The notes: generated by a model from the letters alone, not told the origin. A stretch of 64,000 bases of DNA from Anodontia alba (GCA_964016985.1 OZ024835.1:68402812-68466811); one strand, 5' to 3'; positions 46,085 through 57,754 are shown, counted from the first letter of the stretch. Translations and numbers: made by a program.

Positions 46085-46690
46085 CAGCCTCGGGTAAGAT
46101 AAAAGTCAAAACGGATTGCCTTTGGAAACAAAGAACACACACGAAAACCACGAAAATCGGAGACCCGGTTTTATTGAGTCTCTTCATATGCAACACTGTA
46201 GTTTGCGAAGCTGCATACGCCACCCCCTGACCCCCTCCCCACCCAGCGCCGGCTTAAGCGGTATTCGATTTTCAAAATAAACAGGCTGGGCTCAATGATC
46301 CCAAAGAAAATAACTATAACCTGCACTATGATGATGCACGGGGAGACTTTGTACGGCCGCCATACGGCACAACACCAACTAAGAGTAAAATAAACGTCAA
46401 AAAGGATTGCCTTTGGAAACAAAGAACACACAAAATCACGAAAATCGGAGAATCGGTTTGATTGTTTCTTCGTATACAACAATGTAGTTTGCGAGGCTGC
46501 ATAGGCGCCCCCGCCCCCCCCCCCACCGCCCCCCCCCCCTCCACCACCACCTACTAGCGCCGGCTTAAGCGGTATTCGATTTTCAAAATAACCTGGATGG
46601 GCTCAATGATCCAAAAGGAAATAAAATATAATCTGCAATAAGATAATGTACGGGGAGACTTTTAAGGCCGCCGCACGGCACAACATAAAA
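46085..46690. repeat. Two direct copies of a ~300-bp dispersed repeat
   Basis: Copies at about 46100-46390 and 46393-46690 share GGATTGCCTTTGGAAACAAA, GTAGTTTGCGA.GCTGCATA, CAGCGCCGGCTTAAGCGG-like and ACGGGGAGACTTT segments. Reverse-complement relatives occur at 41270-41460 and 42145-42240. C-rich homopolymers differ strongly in length. Confidence 0.75.
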
Positions 46691-46993
46691 GGTCAAAAAG
46701 GAACAAATCTTTATTATTATTATAACAAATCATATTACCCTCGCACATGGGTAATAATTGTGTTATATCAACCCAGTAAACATTTCGATATTTTTTGTTA
46801 CGAACAAGCATACCAAAATGTTGTTTTTTTTTTTCGCACAGGCCACCATCTTGTTTGCGCCAAAAGACAGATTGAGCCTAGTTTCCGAATATTCGTGACT
46901 TTCCACCGAAATTTGTCACAACTGAACTGAAAGTTTGCTTTTATTTGCGAGTGACCGAGAAGCCACTGTTAACGGAATACAGCCAATATCTTA

Positions 46994-47267
46994 CATTACG
47001 AAAACACGCCTATTCAATTATATTGAACATCTCACCACCAAAAAATTTAAAGTTTTTAGATAAAAAATCTGATATATTTTCATTTTTCTGCTCAAAACAT
47101 AGATTGTGGGTACTCGTTAGAACCGCCTCGCCGAGGCGGTTCTAACGAGTACCCACAATCTATGTTTTAGCAGAAATAAGAAAACTAGTGTACCCCTGTA
47201 AACCCGTTTTACTGCATAAAAGTGGGGTTTAAGGGGATCCAAATTATATAGGTATGTTTTCGTGATG
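46994..47267. mobile_element. CAT...ATG foldback element, copy 5
   Basis: Complete copy, CATTACGAAAACACGCC to GGTATGTTTTCGTGATG. The central hairpin is perfect (TACTCGTTAGAACCGCCTC, GCCGAGGC, GGTTCTAACGAGTA). Confidence 0.9.
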
Positions 47268-47384
47268 TCAACAAGATATGGGGAAGACCAATTAAAACCA
47301 AAAAGTCTATTTCAATACTATATTAAGACAGCCAATCAGATATTGTTTTACGTACCTTTTTCGGTTTGGTTTACAAAATGGAGA

Positions 47385-47722
47385 CATCGGAAAGCAGTGT
47401 TAGGGAAAGCTGAAGGAATTTAAATACTACCGGCAGTTTATTTTTGACTGATGAAGAAACAAGCCTGTGGCGGCATACTTCCGATAGGATATGACTAAAT
47501 AAATGTAAGAGAAAAGTCCAGGGAGTGCCACAATCACAAACCGCTCTCGTATCATTGGAAAGCAGTGTTAGGGAATGCTGAAGGAATTTAAATACTACCG
47601 GCAGTTTATTTTTGACTGATGAAGAAACAAGCTTGTGGCAGCATACTTCCGATAGGATATGACTAAAAAATGTAAGAGAAAAGACCAGGGAGTGCCACAA
47701 TCACAAACCGCTCTCGTATCAG
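47385..47722. repeat. Tandem duplication carrying an RT-family tail
   Basis: Two head-to-tail units of about 170 bp contain GAAAGCAGTGTTAGGGAA, TTTAAATACTACCGGCAG and GATAGGATATGACTAAA. Each is followed by the last ~40 bp of the RT 3' region (minus strand, TAAGAGAAAAG.CCAGGGAG). The RT tail was therefore present before the duplication. Confidence 0.8.
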
Positions 47723-47939
47723 ACAACTGCCTGTAAAGAACATACATTTTTCGGCGTCATCACTTTATTTTCTGTGGTCATAGGCGTCGTCATTTTGAGT
47801 TTCTGGATCAGTTAGAACCTTGCCAATTGTTAATGTCACAAAACGTTAATCGGATCGTCCGAACAATTTTACTTTTTAAATTTTGTAACCGATTTGCAGG
47901 TCAGTTCAAAGGTTCATTCGATGGTGACCCTCTATAGGT

Positions 47940-48835
47940 CATCAGAAAACAGGCTTAAATAATTTTGACCCCCTTTAACCCCACTTGTATATAGTAAAAC
48001 TGGGGTTTACAGGGGTATACATTATTTTTCTTATTTCTGCATAGTTTGTGGGTACTCCCCTCTCCGAGGCGGTTCTAACGTGTACCCACAATCTATGTTT
48101 TCAGCAGAAACATGAAAAAAAAAAAAAAAAAAAAAAAAAATCAGGATTTTTTTACCTGAAAATTTTTATTTTTTGTTGGTAAAATTTTCAGTATATTTGA
48201 ATAGGCATGTTTTTGTGTGTTCGTCCTTCTACGAGTTCTGTTAAAGGGGTATACATTATTTTTTCTTATTTTCATATAAAACATAGATTCTGGGTACTCC
48301 TTAGAACCGCCTCGCCGAGGCGGCTCTCTAACGAGTACTCACAATCTAAGTTTTGAGCAGAAATTTGACAAATATCAGATTTTGTTTTTTATCTGAAAAT
48401 TTTCATTTTTTGGTTGTAAAATTCTCAATATATTTAAATAGGCGTGTTTTCGTAATAATGAGATGCGCAGGCAGTTGCACATTCTGATCAAGACATACTG
48501 TGTGCATCAACATACTCTACAATATTCAACCAATCTGTGGATGCACAGCAGAAGACCCTGATCAAACTGTCTGGATATTCAAAAAGGCATTACGAAAACA
48601 TGCCTATTCAAATATACTGAAAATTTTACCACCAAAAAAAAATTAAAATTTTCAAATAAAAAATTCTGATATTTTTCATATTTCATATCTCGGCGAGGCG
48701 GTTCTAACGAGTACCCACAATCTATGTTTTTGAGCAGAAATAAGAAAAATAATGTATACCCCTGTAAACCCTAGTTTTACTATATAAAAGTGGGGTTTCA
48801 GGGGGTAAAAATTATATAGGCATGTTTTCGTGATG
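47940..48835. mobile_element. Three further CAT...ATG copies, two damaged
   Basis: A copy at 47940-48217 (reverse orientation) has lost part of the hairpin left arm and carries a long A-run. A copy at about 48245-48456 lacks one end. A copy at 48588-48835 has complete termini but a deletion removing the left hairpin arm. Together they show progressive decay of the palindrome. Confidence 0.8.
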
Positions 48836-49055
48836 GTATTTTTCTGTTTGATAATTTTAGTCACAAATTTGTTCATTTTAGTCACAAATTGATGGCTATT
48901 GCTTTCGGGATTTTTGAAAATTTATATGAGGGTCTTTGATGAGAATAAATTCGCTGAAACTAGCTAGTCTTGCCCAAAGAGCTTGACACTTCGATTGGTT
49001 TCAATTTTGTAAGCATAGCTCTAGTTAAGGCGCTTTTTTCAATCCAAAAATATTG

Positions 49056-49175
49056 ATAGTTTTCTTATTTCTCCACAAAAACATATGTTGTGGTTTTCAT
49101 TAGAATCCCCTCGCCGAGGCGCTTCTAATGAGTACCCACAACATATGTTTTTGTGGAGAAATAAGAAAAATATTA
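49056..49175. mobile_element. Long hairpin element with CATTAGAATC tip
   Basis: Arms of about 55 bp from TTTTCTTATTTCTCCACAAA through ACATATGTTGTGG to the inverted CCACAACATATGTTTTTGTG and GAGAAATAAGAAAAATA. Tip CATTAGAATCCCCTCGCC / GAGGCGCTTCTAATG. Outer bases TTGATAGTTTTC precede it. No TA or other target duplication is clear. Confidence 0.8.
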
Positions 49176-49529
49176 ACCTGATACCCACTCTTATCTAGGC
49201 CTATGTGTAAGAGTGCTCATTGCTCTCAAGGGTCATTCCTTTCAGAATATATTCATCTTCTGACTTGAAGTTTGTTTTGAAATCAGAGCAACACCTGTGG
49301 TTATTTGGGAATGATTATAATACGTTAAGACGAGTGGGTGCTTCTACCTTAATTCTTTAGACGGTCTATTTCCAGTAAAATGGGTGTCCGGTAAGTTTTT
49401 GTTCAAAACATCAGTTTTCTACAGTCGGGCAACGAATGCGGTTCTGATCAGACCGCTGGGATTTCACATGTTGCGACACATCTTGCATCAAATTAATCAC
49501 AGAAACGGCAAAATTTTCCCTTACAACTC

Positions 49530-49615
49530 AGCGGGCACACATCGTTAAAAGAACGTCGTATCAACGTCGATGAAACGTAATGATGTTGCATCGACGTTGT
49601 TTCAACGTTGTCTGC
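49530..49615. mobile_element. ACGTTG-type MITE with CAGCGGGCACAC end
   Basis: TCAGCGGGCACACATCGTT opens a stretch of AACGTCG/ACGTTG imperfect repeats ending near GTCTGCTGCTG. It is related to 53384-53474 and to the stretch near 52830. Its terminus resembles the CCCAGC ends of the other CCCAG-type elements. Confidence 0.55.
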
Positions 49616-50137
49616 TGCTGTTTTTAAGCTGTCGAGCAGAATCGCCGATCTAGTGACCTGATCTGTTTCGTAGCGGTTCACCGGTATTCTCTGTAAATCC
49701 GGTCGGAATTAAGTCACATGAACCAATCACGTGACCGAATTAACCGATCAACTGATTAGTCATTGCTGACAAAACTTCTTGCGCTTCCTTTCTAGACGAT
49801 GAAAACTACACATCATCACCGATGTTTCCATACAATTTGCAGCCTTTACAATGCAGTTAGATAGCAGTTTGCGTTTCTACTACCTTCTTATGTTTATATG
49901 GTAAACAAGTATTAGCTTTCACAGAAAGCTTGGTCTACGCTTAGCACATAATGTATGCTAAGCAAATTTTTTTTTTTTTTTTTTTTTTTTTGTGAAAGCT
50001 ATAATAACGTTGAGCAATTCCTGGGAATTAGAATTGAACCAGTCTATGACCTTTCATAAAGTGCTTCCGGATCAGTGACAATCTCTGATTGTCTACGCAC
50101 ATAATCTCTACAGGAAGACCACTGATCGTGACCTTAC

Positions 50138-50244
50138 TTTCCACCAGCATTGATTGGTCGATAATTTCATCATGGACTTGCCTTCGAAAAGTTGTCGATA
50201 ATTCTGTGCCGGCCCGGAGGTTTTTGTACGCGGCTTACGAAAGC
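50138..50244 (-). CDS. Probable exon 3 of unrecognised membrane protein gene
   Basis: 107 nt between an AG acceptor and a GTAAGG donor encode (C)FRKPRTKTSGPAQNYRQ then LFEGKSMMKLSTNQCWWK. The incoming phase matches exactly the phase leaving the exon at 54430-54685, completing a Cys codon. The polypyrimidine tract is weak, so the assignment rests on phase, frame and composition. The C-W-W-K end would fit the position just before the catalytic-like barrel in SLC3/alpha-glucosidase-type type II proteins, but this is a guess. The following exon was not found. Confidence 0.4.
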
Positions 50245-50612
50245 CTTGATCAGACATCGCAGACGCATATGACATAATTATGACAGGTTTTCTTCTCATA
50301 TGTCATATTAGCAAGTGCAGATCCAAAATTACACTAAATAATGGGAAACCTCAATTCCTTGCCATACTTGTCGTAAAAAGTCCGCTTTATTACCATTTGA
50401 GGTGTCTAACAGATTGCTGGGTGATTGGCATTATTGCACAGGTCCCGGCCCCGGGGCTATAAAACTTTTTCATGCTCAACTCAGCTGAACATGAAATTTT
50501 CTTTGCTAATAAATATGAAAATACCAACAAAAGCAGAGAAATTTTCATGCTCAGTCATGTTTAGCAAGAAAGAATTTTCAGTTATTAATAATTTGCGATT
50601 TATTAGCAGGAC

Positions 50613-51840
50613 CATTACGAAAACACGCCGATTCAAATATATTTAAGAAATAAATTATTCCGAACCGTGCTCAAATGCCCAAGATAAAGCACAGTTGAGT
50701 TTGGGTTGTACCCATTTGAGCACGAGCGAGCGCAGCGAGCGAGTGTTCAAATGGGTACAACCCAAACTCAACTGTGCTTTATCTGCGGCATTTGAGCACG
50801 GTTCAGAATAATTTATTTCTTTTCTAACACCCCTCACCGAGCGAATGTTTTGCATAAATGAGATTTTTATTGATTTTTATGATTATTTTTATTACCTGAT
50901 TTCCCCATTTGGTAGTTGACGTCAACCGTTAAGCATTACGTCACACGGTTACGTAGTTACAAGGTTCGATGACGAACATTCAAAATGGCGGATACTTATG
51001 CGAATCAGCTGACGATGTAAAATATTAAAACGATGTAAAACATAAAAACTTGTATCCTGTGTTCATGAAAGAATCGCAAATCGAATGAAATTGGAGTGCC
51101 GCGATGGACCTTTGGAGGACAGATATAAAACAACGGCTAATTATACTTTGCGGAACGGAACGGAACAACTTCAGGGGCACGCAATGGGGAATAAATATAA
51201 AATTATAATATTTGTTCTTGTTCACTGTTTTGGAGAATATTTAGCCTAAAACAACAAAATAAGAATGTTAACCGACACTTTTGTTTGTCGATAATGTCAA
51301 CAAATACACGATGGCAACAAGGAGTAAAACGAATGTGTTTGAATGGTATCGCTATAACCTGTAGAGGAACACTTCAGGTGAAAAAGTCAAAGAACTGCAA
51401 TATTCGTAGATCATTTTCTCTCTTACTAATATAATTTATTATGTATATGAATGTTTCGACCAATATTGTAAGCTAGCGTCCATCGTTACCAGGGACGCAA
51501 CTTTCGCAACAGTAATATGATTGGTTTCCCGTTGATAGCGCGCGACGAAATTCCTGTGCTCAAATGCCTTAGATAAAGCACGGCTAGAAATGTGAAGACA
51601 AATAAGGAACAACACGAGCAGGGGTGTTAGAATAAATATTTCACCACCAAAAACTGAAAATTTTCAGATAAAAATTCTGATATTTTTCATATTTCTGCTT
51701 AAAACATAGATTTTGGGTACTCGTTAGAACCGCCTCGCCGAAATAAGAAAAATAATGTATACCCCTGTAAACCCCGCTTTTACTATATAAAAGTGGGGTT
51801 TAAGGAGGTCAAAATTATATAGGCACTTGTTTTCGTGATG
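50613..51840. mobile_element. CAT...ATG element split by a ~1 kb foldback insertion
   Basis: The left terminus CATTACGAAAACACGCC (50613) and the remainder from TTCACCACCAAAAACTG to TTTTCGTGATG (51840) belong to one CAT...ATG element. The insert (about 50646-51632) starts with a palindrome of ~85-bp arms (CCGAACCGTGCTCAAATGCC to GGCATTTGAGCACGGTTC). It ends CAGGGGTGTTAGAATAA, which inversely repeats TTCTAACACCCC near 50820. An ATATTT-like sequence occurs on both sides. Confidence 0.75.
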
Positions 51841-53026
51841 AAGTTTAATGCTCAGCTGAGTAAGATGAGATACTGAAGAAAATACCAACAAACAATGACC
51901 CTGATAATACTGCACACGCATGAATTTTGTCCTTCCCTTTTCACATACGACAAAAAGACCCTTCCGAGCAAACACACAACGTAGCAAAGTTTTTTTCGCA
52001 CAAATCGCCGATAGGTGGCTTTCAGAAAACGATCTGTCGCTGTGCGGGATGCTACTGTCATACAAGATGGCATCCAATCGTTTGTCGTTTGGAATAAAAA
52101 ATGTAAACACGTGAAGATATCGACGAAAACATTTTCTAGAGGAACAAATTTTCTTTTGACCCAGATACAGGGCTCGAAACGCAACTCAACTGTTATCCAC
52201 ACTAGGCAATTCACTCATCATGAACAGTTAGCTTATTAGTGTTAAGTAAAACTAGAGGAATGATTTGATCTCAAACATACAAATAGCTGCAACTTTCGGT
52301 TTCCACTTTTATCTATATTTAGAAGCACGGTTTTGAGAATCACAAATACCTTAAACTATATGTTTATGTATTTTTAAGTTTTATTTCATATAATTGAAAC
52401 AAAAAATAATAAACAGAAATATTGTCCACTTACTTTCATGCTGTTTTATTATTTTTTACGTTGCTATGTTTTTGTGGAATCTTTCATGACCAAGGCTAAT
52501 GACGTCATGCAAATTAATTTTATCCTTTGGAGGATAGTTGTCCGTCTTTTGAGACAGGCCGTTCTGTGGTAAGCACGTGACCTGTCAAGACAAAGCGTTT
52601 CGGCGTCCCGCAACGTCAAAATTGACGTCATTTGTCGAACGGCGTGTCGCCGGATGTTTACCGGGTTTCATTTTGTTGCCGCTCAGTGTATTCCCCGCAA
52701 AAATATAACATCGAAACGCCGTGACAACGTCCCCGCACGAAGTCGCAGTGAGTCGAAATAGCGTAAATATGTTGTTGTGTGCTTTCAGGGTTTAGTCTTG
52801 TTCATGCTTGTTGCCGCTGTTATTACCCAACAAACACGCAACGTCATATCAACATCGTTTCGACATTGATATCACAGTGACGGCCAAACGACATTGAGTA
52901 TTTACTGTTTTTTTGCGAGACAAGCCTTATCATGTTGTGTTGAACATTGGTCCTTGCGTTGCGTAATCTGTAGAAACATCTGTCGAGGCTTCATACATCA
53001 CTGAAAATAAAATATACAGTCGAACC
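51841..53026. other. No recognised gene
   Basis: Open frames on both strands at 51852-52239 overlap one another and have no known domain. A CCCAACAAACACGCAACGTC stretch at about 52826 looks like another degraded ACGTTG-type MITE. The CRE/octamer cluster is listed separately. Confidence 0.4.
52500..52630. promoter_or_regulatory. Paired CRE motifs, one joined to an octamer
   Basis: TGACGTCATGCAAATTA at 52500-52516 combines a perfect cAMP-response element with an octamer-type ATGCAAAT. A second perfect TGACGTCA lies at 52623-52630. The interval is relatively GC-rich. It lies inside the second intron of the minus-strand membrane protein gene. Function is inferred only from motif identity. Confidence 0.3.
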
Positions 53027-53352
53027 TCGTTATCTCGAACTCGCTTATTTCGAATTACCGCTTATCTCGAAGTAAAAATCTGGTCCCTGTTTTAACATGA
53101 AACTATGACAACAGGTAACAAAATAATGTGGAAAAGAGGAGAAATTGCTCCTCAGGAGCAATTTCTCCTCTTTTTCCACATTATTATATATATTTATTTC
53201 AAACTTCAGGAGTCAAATTTCATATTCATTTGTTAAATGTGGTTGTTCAATTTATTGTTTTCTTCACTCTCTCAACTCTGATATGTCGAAGTACGGATAT
53301 CTCGAAGTGTTTCAGTGAGTCCCTTGGAATTCGAGATAACGGGAGTCGACTG
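53027..53352. mobile_element. TA-flanked Tigger/pogo-like MITE with central hairpin
   Basis: Ends CAGTCGAACCTCGTTATC and GATAACGGGAGTCGACTG are flanked by TA (53025-53026, 53353-53354). Sub-terminal TCTCGAA repeats are typical of this group. The centre holds a perfect hairpin (about 53121-53187) with arms AATAATGTGGAAAA and GAGGAGAAATTGCTCC around a CTCAGGAG tip. Confidence 0.85.
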
Positions 53353-53383
53353 TATTAAAATGAGCCGCAACGGGATCCGAGGG

Positions 53384-53474
53384 GGCACACAACGTTGAAA
53401 CAGCATCGATTCAACGTTGATTTAATGTCTCAATATTGAATTAACGTTGTTTAAACAGTGTGTGCCTGCTGGGA
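53384..53474. mobile_element. ACGTTG-type MITE ending GTGCCTGCTGGG
   Basis: GGGGCACACAACGTTGAAAC opens and GTGTGTGCCTGCTGGG closes a stretch of AACGTTGA repeats. The right end matches the CCCAGCAGGCAC type terminus. The left end is degraded. Confidence 0.6.
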
Positions 53475-53689
53475 TAAAACGTACCTTCTGACAGTGCACA
53501 CACAACGAAGACTCAAATGAGCCTGCGCACTCGTGCAGTCTGATTAGTCCTTGTTGTCTGCATTTAAAACTTTGCAAATGCGCAGGCTGATCCGAGTCTT
53601 TGCTGGGCGCACATGTTCAAAGGTACTTTTCTGACGATTCCACTTGAAATACAGGATTGGATTGAAACATTATAGGAATGATCTTTTTC

Positions 53690-53812
53690 TGCAGATTTTA
53701 TCGATGTGTAAACACCGGCAAACCACTCACAAGCTGCATAAAGCCGGAAGGGCTTTACTTTAAGTTTGTGATAGATTCACCGGCGTTTACACATCGATGA
53801 AATCCACAAAAC
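53690..53812. repeat. Inverted repeat with ATCGATGTGTAAACACCGG arms
   Basis: TTATCGATGTGTAAACACCG pairs with CCGGCGTTTACACATCGATG about 75 bp away, and sequences outside also pair (GCAGATTTTATC / GATGAAATCC). A partial relative lies near 62610-62640 (GTGAGCGATTCACCGGCG). Confidence 0.7.
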
Positions 53813-53839
53813 GAAATCCGTTTCTTATAATTCCAACAG

Positions 53840-53936
53840 CCCAGTAACAATTCTACATAAATCTATAGCGGGCCGTTATCGGTAGCTGACGGGCCGATAA
53901 CGGCCCGCTGTAGATTTATGTAAAATGCTAGCTGGG
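53840..53936. mobile_element. CCCAG-type hairpin MITE (CCGTTATCGGCCC family), copy 2
   Basis: Ends CCCAGTAACAATTCTACAT and ATGTAAAATGCTAGCTGGG are flanked by AG on both sides (53838-53839, 53937-53938). The internal stem is AAATCTATAGCGGGCCG / CGGCCCGCTGTAGATTT with a truncated loop. Confidence 0.85.
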
Positions 53937-54429
53937 AGTATAATTGCTTTGAAAACGTAAGTGCAACAGCTTATTTTAGAAATATATGTAAAGAAACAGT
54001 AGTTCCAAATTCCTACTCAGAGAGGATTTATCAAAGTGTAAATGCCGTTCTGAATTTGCTAGCGACCAATCCAATCGTGCTGAATTGAGCGTAAACCTGT
54101 TGAGTTAGAAATTTAAGCAAATATTTTTTCCATGCCAAGACATCAATATCTACGGCTACTATTTAACCACGTCTACGGAAGCCTATATGTGACTTTATAC
54201 AATTGATGCATTCTATTGAGGTTAACATAATTCTATGTGGTCAATCAGAAAAACTGAACCTCATTAGGCCAAGAGAAAAATAACACAGCTATTCAAGACT
54301 TGATGAGTCAAGGTAACAGCTATTTAGAAACATCAACAGGTTGAAAAAAGTACGTTCAAATTTTAGGACAAGTATGGTAACGCGTTTAAGGGTACGAATA
54401 TTTAGAGAAAGTATGGTATTTAAACTTAC

Positions 54430-54685
54430 ATGACATAAATATCACAGCAAATACCAGGCCTAGTACAACCACCGTCGCCAAAAACCATAAAAATAAACTG
54501 CCGTCTTCTCGGTGGATTTTAGGAAGTTCCAAATTAAAGGCGGTGGCATATAGGTGGCCCCGCCCATACGGATGGATATCCTCTGCTATTGGTTCGTTAA
54601 TCAGCTTGCTAACTACGTCAGCAAAAGACGGGTTTTTAGATAGATCGTCATCGTCTTCAAATGCAGGATTGTCGAAAACTGTTAT
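54430..54685 (-). CDS. Exon 2 of unrecognised single-pass membrane protein gene
   Basis: A 256-nt exon (acceptor TTTTACTAG, donor GTAAGT). It encodes 85 residues beginning ITVFDNPAFEDDDDLSKNPS, continuing INEPIAEDIHPYGRGHLYAT and RED, and ending in a 20-residue hydrophobic helix (LFLWFLATVVVLGLVFAVIF). The layout is an acidic cytoplasmic tail before one membrane span, so a type II or first-span protein is likely. It joins in phase 0 to the first coding exon at 62881-63018. The family is not recognised. An SLC3A1-like anchor is one possibility, because PY.G...F...I.RE..FWL resembles that group's pre-membrane segment. Confidence 0.75.
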
Positions 54686-55283
54686 CTAGTAAAAGTAAAA
54701 TACAAGGCGGACTTTCACGTGATTCACAATTGGTAGTTTCTTTTTGTTTACCTTTTTCGTTCTCTTCTTGGTATGTAATACAAACATTTTACTTTTTTGT
54801 GGATTTCAGAAGTGACACCAAGTGCAGAGTACCCGACATTTAAGGCCCTTTTTTTGGTTGTGGACAATTTTTCCTGGGACCTATTGTTTTCTTGAAATCC
54901 TCTGCAGAGTGTACAGGAGCGGCTAGGTAGGACTCGCACTTTTGTCAGCCTATGCTGATTGTGAAAAGTATTTAGCATATATTCATTTTTTTTTTTTTTT
55001 TTGCATACTACGGCGAATTTATGCAATTCTGCCGATATCTGTAGTATACTGAAAATAGTCTGCCAGTGTTTGAGTATTGTGTTGCTGTTCTTTGCTAAGA
55101 AAAATAGAGAAAAAGGCAATGATAGGAATCACAAGGCGTGATGGGTCACACATGAAACTGTTACTGTTAAATGATAGGAATGACACTTCTTTTGGTAAGA
55201 CTTTACTGGACTCACAGATCATTTCATTGGTTCTGTTATGCTCATTCATAATTCATGTCGAATCATTTTTCTGTATTTCTGAT

Positions 55284-55657
55284 ATTAAGAGTAGCATCGG
55301 GACCCAGGTGAAGTTGGCTAGCTGTAAAAGTGCTTTAAACCCCACGGTGGTTTACTCTACTGACTAAGGCGGTGGTCCCGGTGTTAGTCTTACGCTTTGT
55401 TGCTTTGTGGTTCATTCTATGAGGCGATTTGTTTTAAGTATTGCCTTGTGTTATTTTGTTCTTGAGTTTTTCAGTCCTTTTAGCATTGCGATTACCTCGC
55501 TTGTGGAAGAGAAAGCTAATCTTACTGCTTTTCGTACGTTTGTTCGATTTGTGCTTGTTTGGTTTTGTCTGTTTCCTCTTCCTCTTGGTGTCTGGGAAGG
55601 GCTGCGGTTTGTGATTGTGGCACTCCCTGGACTTTTCTCTTACCTTTTTTTTTTTTT
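55284..55657 (+). mobile_element. RT-family 3' copy
   Basis: Runs from TTAAGAGTAGCATCGGGACC through AAGTGCTTTAAACCCCACGG to CTCTTACC and a 12-T run. It is one of the longest untranslated-only copies. Confidence 0.85.
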
Positions 55658-56479
55658 AATTTTATATAGGTAGAGTTCAGGTTTTCCGCAAATAATGAAC
55701 CTGTCATGTATGCGGTGATTCAAGAGGCATTTCGTGTAAACATGCATCAACTACCAACAAAAGTCGTTAAATTTGGCAAGATGATTAGTACTTTAGTTAG
55801 TATGAAAAAAACAAAACAAAAAAAATTAACAGATTGCCATTAAAAGGCTTATATTAACCGATCTTTCTTATCTAAAAATAAGTATACAAAATGGGCAACT
55901 CGCGAGTAAACCAACACAATGACCTGTGGATTCAGGAAAGACTCAGATCAGCTTGGGCATTCGCACAGTCTGATAAGAGCCTTCGCTGTCCATATAAGAA
56001 ACATTGTGCCCTTTGCTACCCTTGAGCGCATAGAAAAGACTCGGACAGGACTTGGTGTAAACAATATTTTATTTGTTCCTTTAAATGTAAACAAATATAT
56101 AGAACATCAACTGTTCCAGGATCTGACGGTAAGCTCGTAGAAGCTTATACAGGTCATTTTCTTGATTGGGCTTTGAAGATGTCCAGGATAATTTTAGTCT
56201 TCCCTGGGAGCACAGGCTATTTTGTTTATTTTTATCATGCGGCGGCTAAAATAAAAATGCATTGCAAATTGTGAATTAATACTTGTATGAATGCTGTGTG
56301 GGTTTAGCTGTTTTTGCTAAACTGTTTGCAAATATGTAACTCCTTACATCCGACGAGTTCTAGTCATACAACTGAGCGTAATACTCAATAATATTGACAT
56401 ATAGATCTAGATGTTTAAATGAGTTTCAAACCAGCATACATAGCATAATAGTATTCAAGGATGTTTGCAGATATCTAAC

Positions 56480-57440
56480 ACATTAAACTTTGTGTGTGGT
56501 GGTAGATCCTGCTTTGTTTCGTCATAATGATATTTGATCTTTGTGTTTTCGCTCTGTTGCTTAGATTGAATTAGGGGGCCATTATGTGAACCGAACTTTT
56601 ACGTATTTATGTATGAAGAAATGCATTGGAAACAAAAGGTAAGAGAAAAGTCCAGGGAGAGCTACAATTACGAGCCGCAGCCCTTCCCAGACACCGAGAG
56701 GAAGCGGCATCAGACAAAACCGAACAAGCGCAAATCGAACAAACGTACGAAAAGCATAAAATTAGCTCTCTCTCCCCCAAGCGAGGTAATCGCAATGCTA
56801 AAAGGACTGAAAAACACAAGACCAAAATAACACAAAGCAAAACAAATCGCCTCGTAGAATAAACCACAAAGCAACAAAGAGTAAGACTAACACCGTGACC
56901 ACCGCCTTAGAACGGTCAGTAGAATAAACCACCGCGGGGTTTAAAGCACTTTTACAGCCGACTAACTTCACCCTGGGTCCCGAAGCCACTCTTAATCACA
57001 ACTAGTAAAAACAGAAAGCAAAATGGGCAGCTGTTGAAGGTGACCAAAATGCTACGTAGCATCACAACACAACTAGTAACTATGTATGAAGAACTGCATT
57101 GGAACCTGGAGGTGAAGTTAGTCGACTGTAAAAGTGCATTACATCCCAATGGCTATTACTACTGACCATATTAGGGCAGTTGTTCATGTGTTGCTCTGAT
57201 TCTCTGTAGCTGTTTAGTTTTTACTATGAGGCGTTTCATGTTAGTCTTGCCTTACTCTTTGTTCTTACGCATTCTTTCCTTTTAGCATTGTGATGAAATC
57301 GCTGGGGTAGAGACAGCTGTTCTGTGTGTTTCTCGTGCATTTAATGGTATTGTACATGTTGATATATGTGACTTTCCTTTTCCAATTTGTGATGAGTGAT
57401 AGCTGCGTCTTACGATTTTGGAACTCCCTGGACTTTTTCT
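56480..57440 (+). mobile_element. RT-family 3' copy with an antisense copy nested in it
   Basis: The outer plus-strand copy is present at 56480-56633 and 57080-57440. The inner copy (about 56634-57079) is in the opposite orientation, with its CTTACC end at 56640. About 23 bp (TATGTATGAAGAA.TGCATT) are repeated on both sides of the inner copy, a long target duplication. The outer copy's 3' half is more diverged than the others in the window. Confidence 0.78.
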
Positions 57441-57754
57441 ATTTACTCTTTTATAAAACCGAGTAGAAAATCCAATTGCTTTGCTACAAAGATTCAAACT
57501 CTGTTTCATCTCAGAAATACAACTAAATCGCCAGAGAATAATTGGTTTAGTTCATGCAAGAAAACCGTGAAAATCATTAAATCCTATAATGATTTGCTGT
57601 AATCACACAAAAATTTGAACAAGATGTTCTTACTACAGAGTAATTGGTCTAAAAGATGTTGACGGAATGGCAAACAGTGCAGACCCTGATCAGACTACTC
57701 CTCTGCACTGTTTGTCTAGACCTGTCTGAAAACTTTTATTTTAACGATGTTTAT

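Noticed and set aside
50655..50855. 66-codon frame across the large palindrome
   Set aside because: It reads through both palindrome arms (repeating LN.R.LRSLVLKWVQPKLN) and reflects the inverted repeat, not a gene.
51724..52214. Overlapping frames of 120-128 codons on the minus strand
   Set aside because: They extend into the CAT...ATG element, overlap each other in different frames and show no domain.
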